Shown here: positions 1 to 12,740 of the stretch, in pieces | Position numbering within the stretch: position 1 is the first letter of the stretch | Layout of the letters: every line of letters begins with the position of its first letter | From: Paragyromitra xinjiangensis | Lineage: Eukaryota > Ascomycota > Pezizomycetes > Pezizales > Discinaceae | Reading direction: 5' to 3' | DNA length: 64,000 nucleotides | Assembly (NCBI GenBank): GCA_038503065.1 | Contig: JBCAMK010000003.1 | Location: 2,542,001 to 2,606,000 of the forward strand | Translations under genes and position numbers: made by a program | Notes under the pieces: generated by a model | Seen by the model: only the letters and a program-made list of their open reading frames with translations | The model's database searches: none | Told to the model about the DNA's origin: nothing

Positions 1-3000
1 TCCGCTATGCTAGCGACCGCGTGCTCGGTGTCCGAAGGCTTAAAACCTGGCCAAGCTGACTATAGATGTCCCACACATGCTTCTCACGCTAAATATACAA
101 TGCGCAGAGGCGAGAGTAAAGTTACATGGAACACGAACGGGTAGGACTGAGCATCGAGTATCGAGGATGCTTTGATCGTGAATTGAGGTACAGCTATATG
201 CAATATGAGGTCAACCAAGCAAAATATTCCGAATTCGCCTTCTCGTTTAACTGCGTTACTTCAGCCGGAATATTCTGCATATGATTGGAAGCGCCAGTAT
301 TACACGACTTCCTGCAAGATGCCACTTTTGTGACAGTACTGCTCTCCTACTTTGGTTCTACATTCCTATGGCTACTATCAGCTCATTTGTTTCTCGGTGG
401 CCGTTCGCCGCACTCGTACCGCGTCAGGAAAACCCTCCCTTTGAGGTAAACATTTAAGTTTTCTTCAGCTTGATGGTGTCTTTCGTTGCTACTATCTATG
501 ATAAGAACAAGAGAAAGGAAAAAAAAATCCCTCACTAGCCTAAATACGAATCAGTGATACTAAAAATCCGAGATAGTCAGCTCGAAGATATGAAAAGAGC
601 TCTGTGAAAAGGATATGCAACGCCCCACGTCAAAGTCCGTTAGGCCCTGTCTATCAAAGGCTGTATTAGGGATGGAAGCATGAAGGAATCGAGTAAGGCA
701 AACTATCTACCAGTTGTATGGATTTATCCTTGGATGAACCTTGTATAGAGATGAATCCGGGTAGGTATTACTCGAATAAACTAAGGGTGCCTAATGCTCA
801 TACTCTACTCTCAAACTTGGAACTGGTGGTAATATGATTCAGCCAATTTCCCAGGCAAGAGATACATGTATTTGAACTTTGGCAGGTACCGCGGTTGAAT
901 AATGTAAATTTTGTCATTTGGAACACACAGGCGCCATAGTATGCTATAGAGTGCAGAAACCTTTCCAATGATATGCTCTAGGAGATCGCTTCGAGTACGT
1001 TTTCCAGAATTGGCGGACATCTGCTACTATAGGTCAATTTGTCTTAGATGACGAACTGTATGTCCATATTATAACGGGTGAACCCGCTCCTGCATCTACT
1101 CTTTCGATCTATTTGAGCGGAATCCGATGAGGAACGAGATACATGAGATAGCACAAAGCTGTCCTCTGCAGGTGTGTAAGCTATAATTGCTACAATCGTT
1201 CAACCTTGCGGCGACCTACGATCCTTGTGTTCACTTACCACAGCCGCGGTGGCTTTGTGTTGAGCCAGACTTGATAAAACGTCCGGAGTGGTTATCCGCA
1301 AATGGCCTGAGCTACACTAAGATAATCTTTAAAAGAACTGGACCTGCAGTTCAGGTTCCGAAAGGATGCGTGGGGTCTTGATGGATCGTCTCCATAGGTG
1401 CGACTCCCGCCAACGAGGTCTGTGAAAGAAACTTTCAACCTGGTTCTTTAGTAGCATAGAAGGTCATGTGAGGTCCCCTGCTTGCCAGAGTGTAATATAT
1501 TCCGGGGCATGAAATGTAAAGCGTAGAGAAAGCATAGGCGAAGCCCATTTTACACTAAAGAGGCCAGGGTTATGATATGGAAAAAAAGCAATATATACGG
1601 ATAATCTTTTACATTGGGATGCACTTCTAGCTCCGCATCCTGAAGGATTCAATATATACCCCTGCGAAAATATTTTTTGAGGGTGAGAACCAACCAATGG
1701 TTACTAAAATTTCATGGGGAAAAAACGCTATGATTCGTGTTCCTCACCCTCCCTTTCATTTCTTCATGTGATCAGGCTTGGAGGAGACGTGTTTTCTCAC
1801 ACTGGCATTTTGTATTATTTGGTCTTTAGCTTATGGTGGATTATCAATGGTAATATTTCGAGTCACTGGCTTAACGAGTATGTATCGGGCTGAGTTAAGA
1901 GTTCATAAATATTATAGTACTGCCTGAGGGCTAAACGAAACGAAACGCATGAGTATTCCAACAATGGTGTTTTCGCCCGGAGGCGCAGTCCTAACTTCCC
2001 GAAAGACTATGGAGCAATCGCCCACCAGACCATTTGTAGAATTGGATGTTACCAAAATATCACTCAGGTTTCTTAAGTCGGGATAAGCCACGCGATATTT
2101 CTTTGCTCAGGGAATTTATAGCTTCGTGGTAACCTATCCTGTGATTAAGCCCCATTTTAGGTCGTATTCTCGCTTGTCCAAAGTGGTTGAGTCAAGTCTG
2201 TCAAATTCCCGAGCCTGGAATTCAAACTTAGACTCAAGGATTCATAACGTGAAGCATTCAGTCGCAAATCTTGTGGTACCTGGCCTAAATCTTCAGCGTT
2301 ACGATCGTTTCACGCTTGATCGTCATAATAGCCGATTCGGATAGCGGAGCGCCACATGCCCAACATTAGAGTGCAACGGCGTCCTAATAGGAAAAGACAA
2401 GGCTCTCCAAAAGGTCTAACGCAGATTGTAATGGGTTCCGTACTGCACCCCGCGATTGATGCGAGTGATTTTCCAACGTCAATATGCATAAAACAGTATC
2501 TTTTTAGAAGGCGCACGCACATACCAGCAGAACTTTTTTCTTTCGTTTTTTCTTGGAACCTGAGCCAAGACAGTGTTCCTACATCAGGCATGGACCCTTA
2601 ACTCGATTTATCCGACGCCTAATTGAACTTCAAACTGAGAGATCCTTTCCTCTGGCATCAAGTATGGTGCTTCATTACCCCTTCCCCGCAAGTTCCCCGC
2701 AGTGCAGTGTGACCACCCCACAGTCCCCTTTTAAACTCCAAAGAAGAAAAAAAAAGGAATTATTGCTATCCCACCACATTTTTTCGGAGGATTTTCGTAA
2801 TTGCATTTCCCGAGTGTGTCGGAGCTATGCGAATCCCAGCTTTATGTTCCTGAGTTTAGGGTTTCGGAACATGCTTAATACCAGACGTCCATATGAGAAG
2901 GGAACGAGTCACGAATAGCCGAAGCAATCCTGGTTAGTCTAAATGATCCGAAGTAGTATCGAAGCCGAGAACCTACATCCCCCCATAGGAGCGCTAGCGG

Positions 3001-5130
3001 CGGTTCCGACATTCGGATACTTCTCCAAATTAGTCTCGCGTTTCCATTGACAAAACCAGGCCGAGGCGTGCATCTAGAGGGTCTCTGGGATTTCCAAACG
3101 AAACTTCAGGACACAACATATTTCTAAAAACGATGGGCATTTAGCGTGTGCAGAATTAACCACGATTTTGTTCTGTTTATAGAATGGCAGTTAGCACTTA
3201 AGGACGGTTACCTCCACTAAGCCTAAGGAAAAACAAAAATTCTGCGGGGCAATTTATGTGATATTCTTATCTGAAAAGCTCATGAAGATTTCATTAGGCC
3301 CAAATTATGCATGGCTAAAAAGCGGTTCGTTGAATGACCCACCTGATATCACTATGATGAAGCGGATGTATGAGGTTCTCTAGTGATTTCATTCACGGCC
3401 GGCCACCGTGAACAAGACAGTTTCGCGAATAGTGGAGCAAAATCTAACGGAAAATCATTGTTGGACAGATGTTAAAGTTGTCCCTGATCTGCAATGGCTG
3501 CTCCCCTGGCGATTAGGTGGCTCTCGGAAACAGCTCCAATCGAGAAATGCGTAACCAGGCTTTCGGCCCGAAGGGCCGCAAGTTTAGCAACCAACACGGC
3601 CAAAAGCGAAATGAAGCAGAGAAACAGGGTATCGAAAGAAGCAAACGGACCAGTGAAGAAAATGAAAGGTGACAAGCTGGCCCAGTAGATAGAGAGGCTG
3701 CCTTTCCATGTAGCTCATCTAGTCATGCAGTCTGGGGACCTACAAACGAGTGAAGGTCAAACTTCAGATGATTACCCCTCCCATCTCGATGATCTTCTAA
3801 AGGTAAAGATAACTCCTGCAGGGGTAAAGTTTCCTTGCACTAGGCGGGATGGCATCGGTCCGAGGAGGAGATAACCCCTACTTGAGCAGTTGTGAATAAC
3901 TAGGATGAGCCACTAACGATATACTCTTTTCGATATTATCGAAGTTTCATAGCCTAGTTGAATAGATTGTCAGAGAAAGGTCTCTAATCAAAACCGATGA
4001 TAATTCTGGCTCCTTAACTCAAACATCATAATTTTACTGCCATTTCCATAACGTATGTAACAGCAGTACGGCATCCAATATTCAATACCTTGAGGGTTAA
4101 ATTAGATAAGTTCATGAAGCATGAGGGATCGAACGATAGATAGAAAGAGCCCACGGTCTAGATCGAATATAAGCAACGTGGCGGCTGGGGGATTCCATCG
4201 CTAAAGATGCTCACGCAGATTGTGGAAATGATGGACACTGGCAAGGGTAGTCAGCATTAGTTCGAGTCCCAAAGTTCATATTGAGTACATACCGGCATTA
4301 CGCTGCGGTTTCTTAACTTAGGTATCCTCTCTATCTTCGAGGTTTTGGTTTGTTGGGTGCCAACCAATCTTGACCAAGAGACGTTACATCCAGTGCTCGC
4401 AGCTCTAGCTTCCTGCTTTGTGTGCTTTCCCGGTCATTTTTTATGTACTATTCTTCCCCCACCGCTTTAATTAACCGACAATAAAGTAGTCGGCACAGGG
4501 AGATGGCGTCTGGGTGACGGAGTTACGGGAGGTCTGATGACCACGGAGTGGCAACTTTCAACTTTCTCGAGGTCTTACATCCTGCCGTGAAGTTGATGAG
4601 AGCGTTTTCTTGGTTAAAGGATCAATCGTGACTATCTCGGCTTGAAATTAAATGTGATGCTATAGGCTTCTTATTTGTCATGTTATATAATTTTATATTT
4701 ACCATGGGTTCTTTGATCGCTAGATTAGTTTAATCGAACGTATTTGAGGTGTGAATTATAATTAGATCAAAAGTGATACCTGTGTATGCTCAGCGCGAGG
4801 GACAAACTTGATGACTCCTTTCACGCCACAAAACGGCAAAACATCTCTGAAGGCCTTACGCTCATTCCGTTGGCTATTTTTATGGTTAGTGACGAGCTCA
4901 CGGAGTGCTGCCCTGTGAAAAAACTCTTCCAAGCAGTATCCACAATACTTCGGAGGCAATTCTGGGGCAAAACGAGCGAGTAGATACCTGGGAAGTACTT
5001 ACCCATAACCCAAACTCATCTTACAACCACTAACATCCACCTCGGTGCTGTACCTTAAGTAAATAATGGCGAGCAAGAGTTTCATCTCAAAGATGGCAAG
5101 TCTTCATGGATTATCACTCGTAAGTATCGA
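1..5130. other. Gene-poor stretch, no supported gene
   Basis: Only short overlapping open frames on both strands, none with a recognisable domain, splice-joined extension or convincing start. No tRNA, rRNA or long inverted repeat was found by eye. One TACATGTA palindrome lies at 863-870. A short palindrome (CACGGCCGGCCACCGTG) sits near 3396. Confidence 0.6.
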
Positions 5131-7090
5131 TATACCAAAATAGTTGCTTTACCTCCAGAATACTTCGGGTTCGGTATGATAGATTTCGGAAAACGAGGAC
5201 CTGCGTTTGGGCCATGAGGGGGCGTACTGCTTTCCAACACATCCTCTTCCGCCACTTCCAAAACCCCAAAAACTCCTTTCCATCATCTTGATTCGTTCTT
5301 GTTCTCCTTCTAGACGATTTGCTGGAAGTTCTGAAGTGTCTTTACCTTCACCAACTAGCCATCTTTCAGGGTAGAAATCGTCTACTCCAGGGACGAGCGC
5401 TCTTCCCAGAGGATCTGGCACCGTAAAGACACTTGTCCTGATGAATGCTGTAGGTGAAACCGCTGACTACTGTCCCTGCAGGGAGGAAGTACCCACCAGT
5501 ATATCGACCGTTTCTTTTGCGGTATGTTGGATTCTCACCTTTGATTTGCGTAGCTGACGGAGAGTTGGTTGAGAGTGGGACAACACGGAGAAGGGTGACA
5601 GGAACTGCTGTGTAAAGGCGCAGTGTTTCTTTGAGGATCGCGTCGAGATATGGAAGCATTACGACTTTTGAAAGTAGGTCTTCAGGAATTCTCTGATAAT
5701 CTGTTCTAAGAGCATTGCTTTTAAAAATGAAACCTGTGGCTGGCGAGAATGTGAATGTAGCAGAGAGCTCGTCTTGCAGTTTCTTTTGAATCCGTGCCGA
5801 TGTTTTGAGAGAGAGATGATACATCAAGAATGTGAGAGTATCACCTTTTATCGTTAGCAGCTCGTGGCTTTCTCTGATCTTTGCACGCTATGAGAAGTCT
5901 AGGGATATTTTGGAGTGTTTTTGAGGAGAACAGCGGTCATCGAAAAAATTTTCATTTAAGGGAGGCTGTAAACAGGTTTGGGATACGGGAGGTGTCGAAG
6001 ACAAAAAGTATCGCTTGCTTGTCATCCATACCAGCAAGTATATGATCCTACAATGTTGTAAGCATTCTGGGCTTGCGGGATAAACCAGTGAAGGGTTACA
6101 TATTGGGGAAAAGTCGATCTTTATGATGTATGTTTTTGCGCTGGTCAGATGGAGAACTTGGGGAACTGACTATATAAGGTTGTTAAGGTAAGGAATTTAT
6201 CTTACCATTAGTTCGCTAGCTGCTTGTTTGTCGCTCCAAGTTTTTCCGGTATTATGGCGGTTCTTTACAATGGTCGCCAATTTCTCTGCCACATACCCGT
6301 CGCATTCTGCGTTGGCCTTTGCTTTCTGGTAAGCATGCCAACCATAGTCATCTATCCTACTGCCTCCGACGTATTTTTTCGTGGGTTCTGATCCCAAGAA
6401 TAGACAGGTCCTGATTATCTACTCAAGAAGCCGGACAACAGAATTAATTTTTCCACGAATGCCATGAATCTTAGGAATCCGGTTTTAAGATGTACTGTTG
6501 ATCTTCTAGCGCTTCGGTAGTGGCCATTGATCATTCCACGGTCCCCTTCGTCCCCTGCAAGGGAATTCGTGGAAAATCTCGGCCCGAATAAGTGCGGCGT
6601 TACCACATCAGTCGCAAAAAATGTGTTGGCAGTGTATAAATCCACACTATAATATTCGTTCGTGTGTTCTAGGTGGCTGTCGGCAACTTCCGACAGAGAT
6701 TCTTGGACGAACTTCAGATATTCCTATACAATACGAAATATCTTTCCGGACCTCCTTTCTTTCTTGAGGACGTATGTCATTGTATATCTGTCGGAAAGTG
6801 CCTTTCGTCGCCATCCGTGCTCCTCTTTCGGACCACTGCTGAACGAGTTTTGTTCTCCAAAATGTTTGAAGATCCCATAGAGTCGAGCGTATTTTCCGTA
6901 TGTAGGGTCAGAGTATACTTCTTTCACTCCTTCAGAAGATATTAGCGAGACTTCGATGGGAGATATTCGGATGATTGGCCCACAGCGTTGGTGCCATTCA
7001 TGAAGCGTGACAGTACGATTGAAGTGGGTAAGGAGGGTAAGATAATTTGACGTGAGAGCAGTTATAAAGGGTCCAGGGAGGTTAGAAAGT
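5130..7090 (-). pseudogene. Cytochrome P450 monooxygenase, decayed
   Basis: Read right to left, fragments follow the P450 order. An N-terminal piece near 7030-6960 reads HEWHQRCGPIIRISPIEV, as in fungal P450s. A C-helix-like WRRKALSD follows, then TFFATDVV (about 6640). An I-helix-like DHILAGMDD lies at about 6040, followed by DTLTFLMYHLS (about 5850), the K-helix ExxR in KETLRLY, a PERW segment and the haem-binding FGSGGRGCVG (about 5245). Damage is visible. An in-frame TAG lies near 6724 (CAG to TAG would explain it). A one-base shift lies near 5405 between the K-helix part and the PERW part, and another shift follows the haem cysteine. Introns probably remain around 6205 and 5860. In the family the enzyme is a membrane-bound haem oxygenase with a reductase partner; here no full product can be made. 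Exact ends are uncertain. Confidence 0.8.
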
Positions 7091-7099
7091 GGAGAGAAA

Positions 7100-8940
7100 T
7101 ATAGCCAGCGAACACAATTGAAGGTTGATCTTTTGGAACATAGATTCGGTGCCTTGAATCGCTAAATGCAAGGATATATTTTCGGATATCAACCAGCGGA
7201 GAACAGAGGCTGCAGAGGTGTTGGGTTCTTAAGAGAAAAATAGTCTTGGTCACATGCCCCCAAAAAAGCTTCGTCATCCGAGAGAATTATTTGTCAGGGT
7301 TCTTTGCTGACTGTGAGACATACTGGAATTATTGTAATCCTTTGATTTCTGCATATTTCGCATGCAGAAGCGACCTCTTCTGCAATTTTTCAATGAAGCG
7401 GGAGATAATCATCAATTTCTTGTTCGGTATGAATTGACGTCAGAATATCGAAAAAGTCCATTCTAACTAGAGACGGCTGTACCCGCAGCACGCGTTGTCA
7501 AAAGCATGCACAGGCATCTCCGATAGCTGAGAGGAAACCTGTGAGCCGAATTAGCCATGGTGAAACACAGATAAACTATAAGATAAATAAGTATTATTTG
7601 GCTTCCGCGAGTCAGCTGTATCATTGTGTGGCGAAATAAATGTAGCGATTACTCATGTATAGAGGACCGAATAAACGTCAAGTCTCAACAAGCGCCGGGA
7701 ATATGGCGATCAGCGATAAGAATGGGTGTAAGCCCACTGGAAGAACCTTTCGTTAAGCCCTGAAAAAAAATCGCGAAACGGCTTGAATGAATGATGGGAG
7801 TATACATACTTCGATTATAACCGCCAGCGGCAAAGTAAGAAAGTATGCTACTAGCAGGGAAACCCTAGGGTTACCAAGATATCACTCGTAGCTAACGGAG
7901 GATTTAGATGTACGCGTAAGCAGATTTTGCACCATAATACACGACCCTACGAATGTTTTTAGTTTGTGGATCGAAACAGTTGAGCGGGTAAGTGCACTGT
8001 GTCACACCCAGCTTGGGTTTGTTTTCCTACCCAGAGAAGTTGTCACAATTTGCCGAAAACCATAGGAGGTAGAATTCGCTCCTTTTAGAGCACCTATCAT
8101 ATGATTAGCACATATAGGGCGTAGAGGGTTGGTAATATAATAACTCTAGGGGAAATTTAAGCTTACAGCGGGAGGTAAAATTCCTGTTTCATTGTTAGAG
8201 CGTGGGAAGTCAACTTGGAAATGTTGGGTTTCGCTTCGGCTATTTGGCTGTCTATATAATAATGAGGCGCAAGATGAGCCGACGGTATAGGAAGTCCCCT
8301 CGTTAATATTAATCGATTATTATACAATGAGCCCAAAGAAATAAACTTACTTGTACCATAGTCGTGCACGTGGAGTCTACAGAGCATTAGTGAGAATGAG
8401 TACTTCGGTGCCAGTTCTGTACCGCGTGTAGATTAAGGAAAAATTAATCATATACTTATTTAGCACTTAATTCAAACCCCAATCAGTGTTTGTTGTTGCG
8501 GCCTTGGGTGGTTTGGGAACACCGGGGTTGAATCAAAGCCATGAAGATCTTGCCTTGAGTAGGAACTTGAATCGTCAAACCAACAACAGTTCTACTATGC
8601 GAGAGCTTGATTATGGGTTGCTTAAGGACGGAATCTAGGGCTAGCTATCTTAACAAGAATCGGTGGGTCTTATAACAGATATATTTGTACAGACAGCCTG
8701 TAGAATCTGCCATGAACAGAGTCATGTTTCTGGCTCTTCCATCATAAGTCACCCTGGTAGCAATATCTGTATTCCCGGGGAGCTGCTTAAGAAGTCTCAT
8801 TTACGTTAAAATATCAGCCGGTTTAATTCTGTAGGGCCGCAGCCTAACCCGGACAGAACCGATGTGGATCGAAAATAGAAAGCCATCGAAGACTAAATAT
8901 ATGGTAGCTTAAATTTGTGAGTAAACATCAATTTCTTAGT
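7100..8940. other. Intergenic, no supported gene
   Basis: No domain-bearing frame was seen. Short open frames on both strands look like chance. The right end is the 3' side of the minus-strand GTPase. Confidence 0.55.
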
Positions 8941-8944
8941 ACCA

Positions 8945-9562
8945 CTAGCTCCTTCCCTCCCACTTTCCTTTTCTCTTCTGCCGGTTCTCGTCTATCAAAT
9001 CTTTCTCTCTCTTCACCATCCCTAGTGTAACAGCTTTCTTAAAGACCTCTCTTATGTTTATCCTCCTCAGCGGTGAACACTCCACATAAGCACTTGCACC
9101 CGCAAGCTTCGCCGTTTCCTCCCAATCAAACCTAGGCGAGTCCCCGCTGGTACCGGCTGCCAGTCCAACAAGCACAACTGGTATATCTCTCCCCACGTGG
9201 TCTTTGATATCTTTCCATTTATTCCCTATACTTTGGCACGACTTGTCGTCTCCTAATTTGAGGCACAGAATGAACACATCTATGGAGCCTTTCGTCAAAA
9301 AGGATAGCTCTCGGATGCGGTCGTATTTTTCACTGCCGCCGAGATCTAAGATAACTAGTTGCACTAAAGTTTGCCTGCTATTGTTGAGGATAAGAGTGAG
9401 ATCTTTGGTATAGATTTCTAAAACAGTCGGGATATAGGCGCTAGTGTAGTAGTTGCAGACGTAGGTGGTTATCAGATTTGACTTGCCAATCCCTGGATCG
9501 CCAAGGACTGCTACTTGAAGGGTACATGCAGTGATGGATGGGTTCGGAGTAGCAGTAGACAT
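8945..9562 (-). CDS. Atypical Rho/Ras-like small GTPase, 205 aa
   Basis: Single-exon frame starting at an ATG at 9562. The G1 P-loop is GDPGIGKS at residues 21-28, a switch I threonine lies in YIPTV (T46), and the G3 box is DLGGSE (D73-G76) in place of the usual DTAGQE. The G5-like YVECSPL at 159-165 resembles the Rho YLECSAL. At the G4 position, where TKxD or NKxD sets guanine specificity, the sequence reads VGLAAG (132-137). The C terminus ends KWEGRS with no CAAX box, so prenyl anchoring by the normal route is not expected. The length fits a small GTPase. Such proteins act as molecular switches for polarity and traffic; with G4 lost, nucleotide binding may be weak or altered. It could be a diverged, possibly lineage-specific Rho relative or a gene starting to decay, although the frame is fully open. 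Confidence 0.85.
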   Translation of the reverse strand: MSTATPNPSITACTLQVAVLGDPGIGKSNLITTYVCNYYTSAYIPTVLEIYTKDLTLILNNSRQTLVQLVILDLGGSEKYDRIRELSFLTKGSIDVFILCLKLGDDKSCQSIGNKWKDIKDHVGRDIPVVLVGLAAGTSGDSPRFDWEETAKLAGASAYVECSPLRRINIREVFKKAVTLGMVKREKDLIDENRQKRKGKWEGRS

Positions 9563-10157
9563 GGTTGTTTAGTGTGCAGGCTAATGAAAAGTAGAGAAAG
9601 TGTAGACCGAGATTGTGGACTAGAGTGGCGATGGAGGTTTGCTATTGAATGCGTTGAAGTTGATTTCGGCATATTTATGCTATCAAAATTTAATTTGTAA
9701 GTTCCATATACTTTCTATGCATCACGTTTCTATGACCCAAATAGAAATGGACTAATCATGAACCGTCACTCGGCCAGCTACCAAAGGCTTATCAATCACT
9801 GGCAATTGTCCTTGTTGCACAGATATCGTTTGTCTACCTTCATTAGATGTCTTGCCATCTTATAAGGTCTCGAAAAGTTGTATTGGTTGATATTTTGTTT
9901 GCCTCAACCCACATTTTAGTGCGTAGGATCAGAGGGTTATTTCTCGCGGAGACTTCTGTTATAAAGTTCATTGGCGTTGAGTTACTATTTGGCCTGCGTT
10001 GCACACGAGAGCGATTTCAAAAGAGTAGGTATTTCCATGTCGAAAGAATGGAGTGGAGTGTTATATACCGCTTTCTGCTGCAGCTGCCCACATACCAAGG
10101 TCACATGTGCTAGCATGATGTATTATATCACGCGACACCTTGTGCTCCCACATCCTG
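9563..10157. other. Intergenic, GTPase 5' side and zinc-finger gene 3' side
   Basis: Holds the upstream region of the minus-strand GTPase and the downstream region of the minus-strand zinc-finger gene. Open frames here are short or antisense to the zinc-finger gene. Confidence 0.5.
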
Positions 10158-11077
10158 TTATCGAACCCCGCTGCTTCCTACAACAACACCCTCCTCTTCC
10201 TCAATATCACCTTCACCATCTCGTTCGCCCATCTGAGGGTGATTTCCATTCTCTGAGCCTGTGCTATCACCTCCAGTCTTCGGCCGTTGGTTATATTTCT
10301 CTAGCAGTTCTTCGACTCGTCTCTGAACTGCTTGTTCATCCAAAAACCCCTCGGGTGCTACCCGCCGCTCCCTTATCCGTGCCAACTCTTCACGATATGA
10401 CGTTTGCCTTTCCGAAAAAGTCTCAACATCCTGCAATGCCCGCCGATAACGGTAATAATCGGCTACGAGATCCTCTTTTTCCCGTGACCTTGCGACGGCA
10501 ATCGAATTCTGGATTCGAGCTGTAGCAGCAATGTTGCGGGGTGACTGATTCGCCAACCCTTCTAGCATCTGTTTCAAATTCTTAGCAGCTTTCAACCACA
10601 CAGCCAGACAAGTACATCGGATGAAAGCCGCACGTTAATCACATCACAGCCCATCAAATCTCCTTTTGTATGTCCTACAAATACGCCACACTCAGACTCC
10701 AACATAAAATACGGATTCGCCGTATCGATTGCTAGTAAGCCTGAGTCCGGTGCTTGAGGAGGTGATGGACTACGCTGTCGTTTCATGCATTCGACTTGTT
10801 CTTTCCGTGCCTGCTTCCGCAGCCTTGCAAGTAGCCGGTGTCGTTTGACTTTTTCGGGATCCTTTTGTTTTTGCCTGATATATGCATCGTGATTGATTCG
10901 CTTAGGCCCTTTGATCGGACGGACAAAAGTGCGGTAGTATTCGGTGTGTGTGTTTTTGAGGTGTGAATTTAAGTTCTTCTGCGCAGTAGTCCCGCCAAAG
11001 GAGCGACGACATGAAGGGTCGGCAGGGCAGCGGGTGGGCGAAGGAGCAGTAGCGCCGGCGGCAGGGTTGCCATTCAT
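10158..11077 (-). CDS. C2H2-type zinc-finger protein with coiled C-terminal part, 290 aa
   Basis: Two exons, 11077-10616 and 10568-10158, joined in phase by a 47-bp intron (GTACTT..AACAG, with GCTAAG as likely branch site). The start ATG is at 11077. Near the N terminus lies C17-x5-C23-x15-H39-x4-H44 within RCPADPSCRRSF..HLKNTH, a C2H2-like finger. A basic Arg/Lys-rich helix follows (about residues 70-100), then a charged helical segment with RVEELLEKYNQRP and an acidic tail EEEEG. The order (one finger, basic region, long helix) suggests a nuclear DNA- or RNA-binding protein, possibly a local regulator. The spacing in the cysteine pair (x5) is wider than the classic x2 or x4, so metal binding is likely but not certain. 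No named family was recognised. Confidence 0.7.
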
Positions 11078-11925
11078 GATTTGAAGCTTGGAGAGGTAAA
11101 GGCTGGTAAGTGAGGGGAAGTAAAGTGATATTTGGTGATATGCTGTGAGTTTGAAATGGAGGCTGAAAATGATGAAACATTGTGGGGGTCATGTGACCGC
11201 GGTTGCCTCGCTTGCTAGTAAATTACCCCTGTCCATGAAGTAGATTGGCTGAGCTAACCCCATCACCATTTTGCACTCGTGAAATTTAGCCGGTGCAAGA
11301 ACCTCAGAAGACAACTGATGGAGAAGAGCTACATTTATCTAGCGAGTCGGAAACTTGACCTCCTGTCCTCTGTCAAGGCACAAACGCTTTCGAAGTCGTG
11401 CCGTATAGAATTAAGATATATCCCCGAGAAAAAGTGGCCTGCATGCCATAAGCCCCAATCAGTTAGTATTATGTACTAGCTATGTGTATTTTTCCCACTG
11501 TTTGAGTGCATTATCCCACTATGGCAGTGATAAATCTATGTTCCGTTTAGGGTGTTTACCTTCGCGTCGTGTGAGACATCCAACTCATGACACAGGAACG
11601 CTGGAGAAATGGCTGACGTCTCAGATCATTATATTATGTTTAACTTCCCTTTTTCTATCTGCCAGCCATTGCCGTAAATGCTGAACGCAAAGATGGCAAG
11701 AAATTACAGCCGTACTCTTTACAACGCCCTTACCTCCATCCCGCTCCTCGCCTCCGCTGCAACTGCAGAAATGAAATCCCTTACTGATATTCGAAACCGA
11801 CAACTGAGCTTTCCCAGCTTTTATTTGATCTTCTCGCGACGCAAATCTCTTGTAAGTATATGTATATACGCCCTCCATCTTGAAAAATTTGACCATTCTT
11901 CAACTCGCCTGCTCAAACGTCTACA
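11078..11925. other. Divergent intergenic region
   Basis: Lies between the minus-strand zinc-finger gene and the plus-strand cysteine-rich gene, so it should carry both promoters. A pyrimidine-rich run precedes the plus gene (about 11725-11760). No further gene was supported. Confidence 0.5.
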
Positions 11926-12740
11926 ATGAAGATCATTCCGTTCCTCGCAATCATAACTCTCGCCTTCGTGGGCAAGGTGCTCACTCATGAACATCCCAAC
12001 CATGCATCCTTTCACCATAAACTTCACATCCGGTCCCCGGGTATGCCAGAGTAAGCTCCAAAATAATTACTTGCTATGAGGCTTAGTTGACAAAGAAACA
12101 GTAATCGTAACCCGGAAACCCCTAAGGAAGACCTAGGAGAGCAAGAGCCTGGAAAAGTACCCGAGGCGGTAGTACCAAGCATCATGCCCGAGGGTTTGGG
12201 GACCACGTTCTGTAAGAGTGGTTTCGGGTTTTGTGGGTCAAAAGGTGTGGTGCTCTTCCCATCTATCTTTACCTCCTAATTAGCAAATCTAATACCAATT
12301 CCAGAGACTTGCTGTGCCATGGGTGGCGTATGCTGTCCTAACGGCGGCTGTTGTAACGAGCGCGGAATGGGCTGCTTCCCTGATAAAGATGGCAAGACGC
12401 ACTGCTGTAAGGTTGCGACGGAGAAGTTGTGTACGAGTAAAACCTGTATTCCGAAGAATTCAGTGTGCTGTAAGAATGGGAGTTATGTGGGTTCCTCTTT
12501 TGTTTAGAGTACTTGTTCGTAGGTAGGTGACATGCTGACGAAGTGGACAGTGTGCAGCGGGATCATACTGTGTGAAAGGGGGATGTGTAAGTTTTCTTTC
12601 TCTCCCAACAAGAAATATTATAGACTAACGTTGAATAGTGTAAGGCTGGCATGATCTGCAAACAAAAAACAGGCGCGAAGTCGAGTGGACATGATACGAG
12701 GGCTGTCGAGCCGCAAAAGATCAAGGCACCTCCCGCATAG
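11926..12740 (+). CDS. Secreted cysteine-rich protein, 20 Cys, 195 aa
   Basis: Five exons (11926-12050, 12102-12244, 12305-12486, 12551-12586, 12639-12740) keep one frame; introns are 51, 60, 64 and 52 bp with good GT/AG ends. An N-terminal signal peptide (MKIIPFLAIITLAFVGKVLT) is followed by a His/Pro/Glu-rich linker without cysteine (about residues 21-80). A compact module then carries all 20 cysteines, many as CC pairs (GGVCCPNGGCC, THCCK, SVCCK, GGCCKAG). A short basic, proline-bearing tail ends KAPPA. The even cysteine count and CC pairs point to a disulfide-knotted extracellular protein, broadly like granulin or chitin-binding style folds, but no named family matched. Likely roles, by analogy only, are cell-wall association or host/competitor interaction. 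The 36-bp exon 4 codes for just 12 residues. Reading through intron 3 would stop seven codons later, giving a shorter isoform. Confidence 0.82.
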
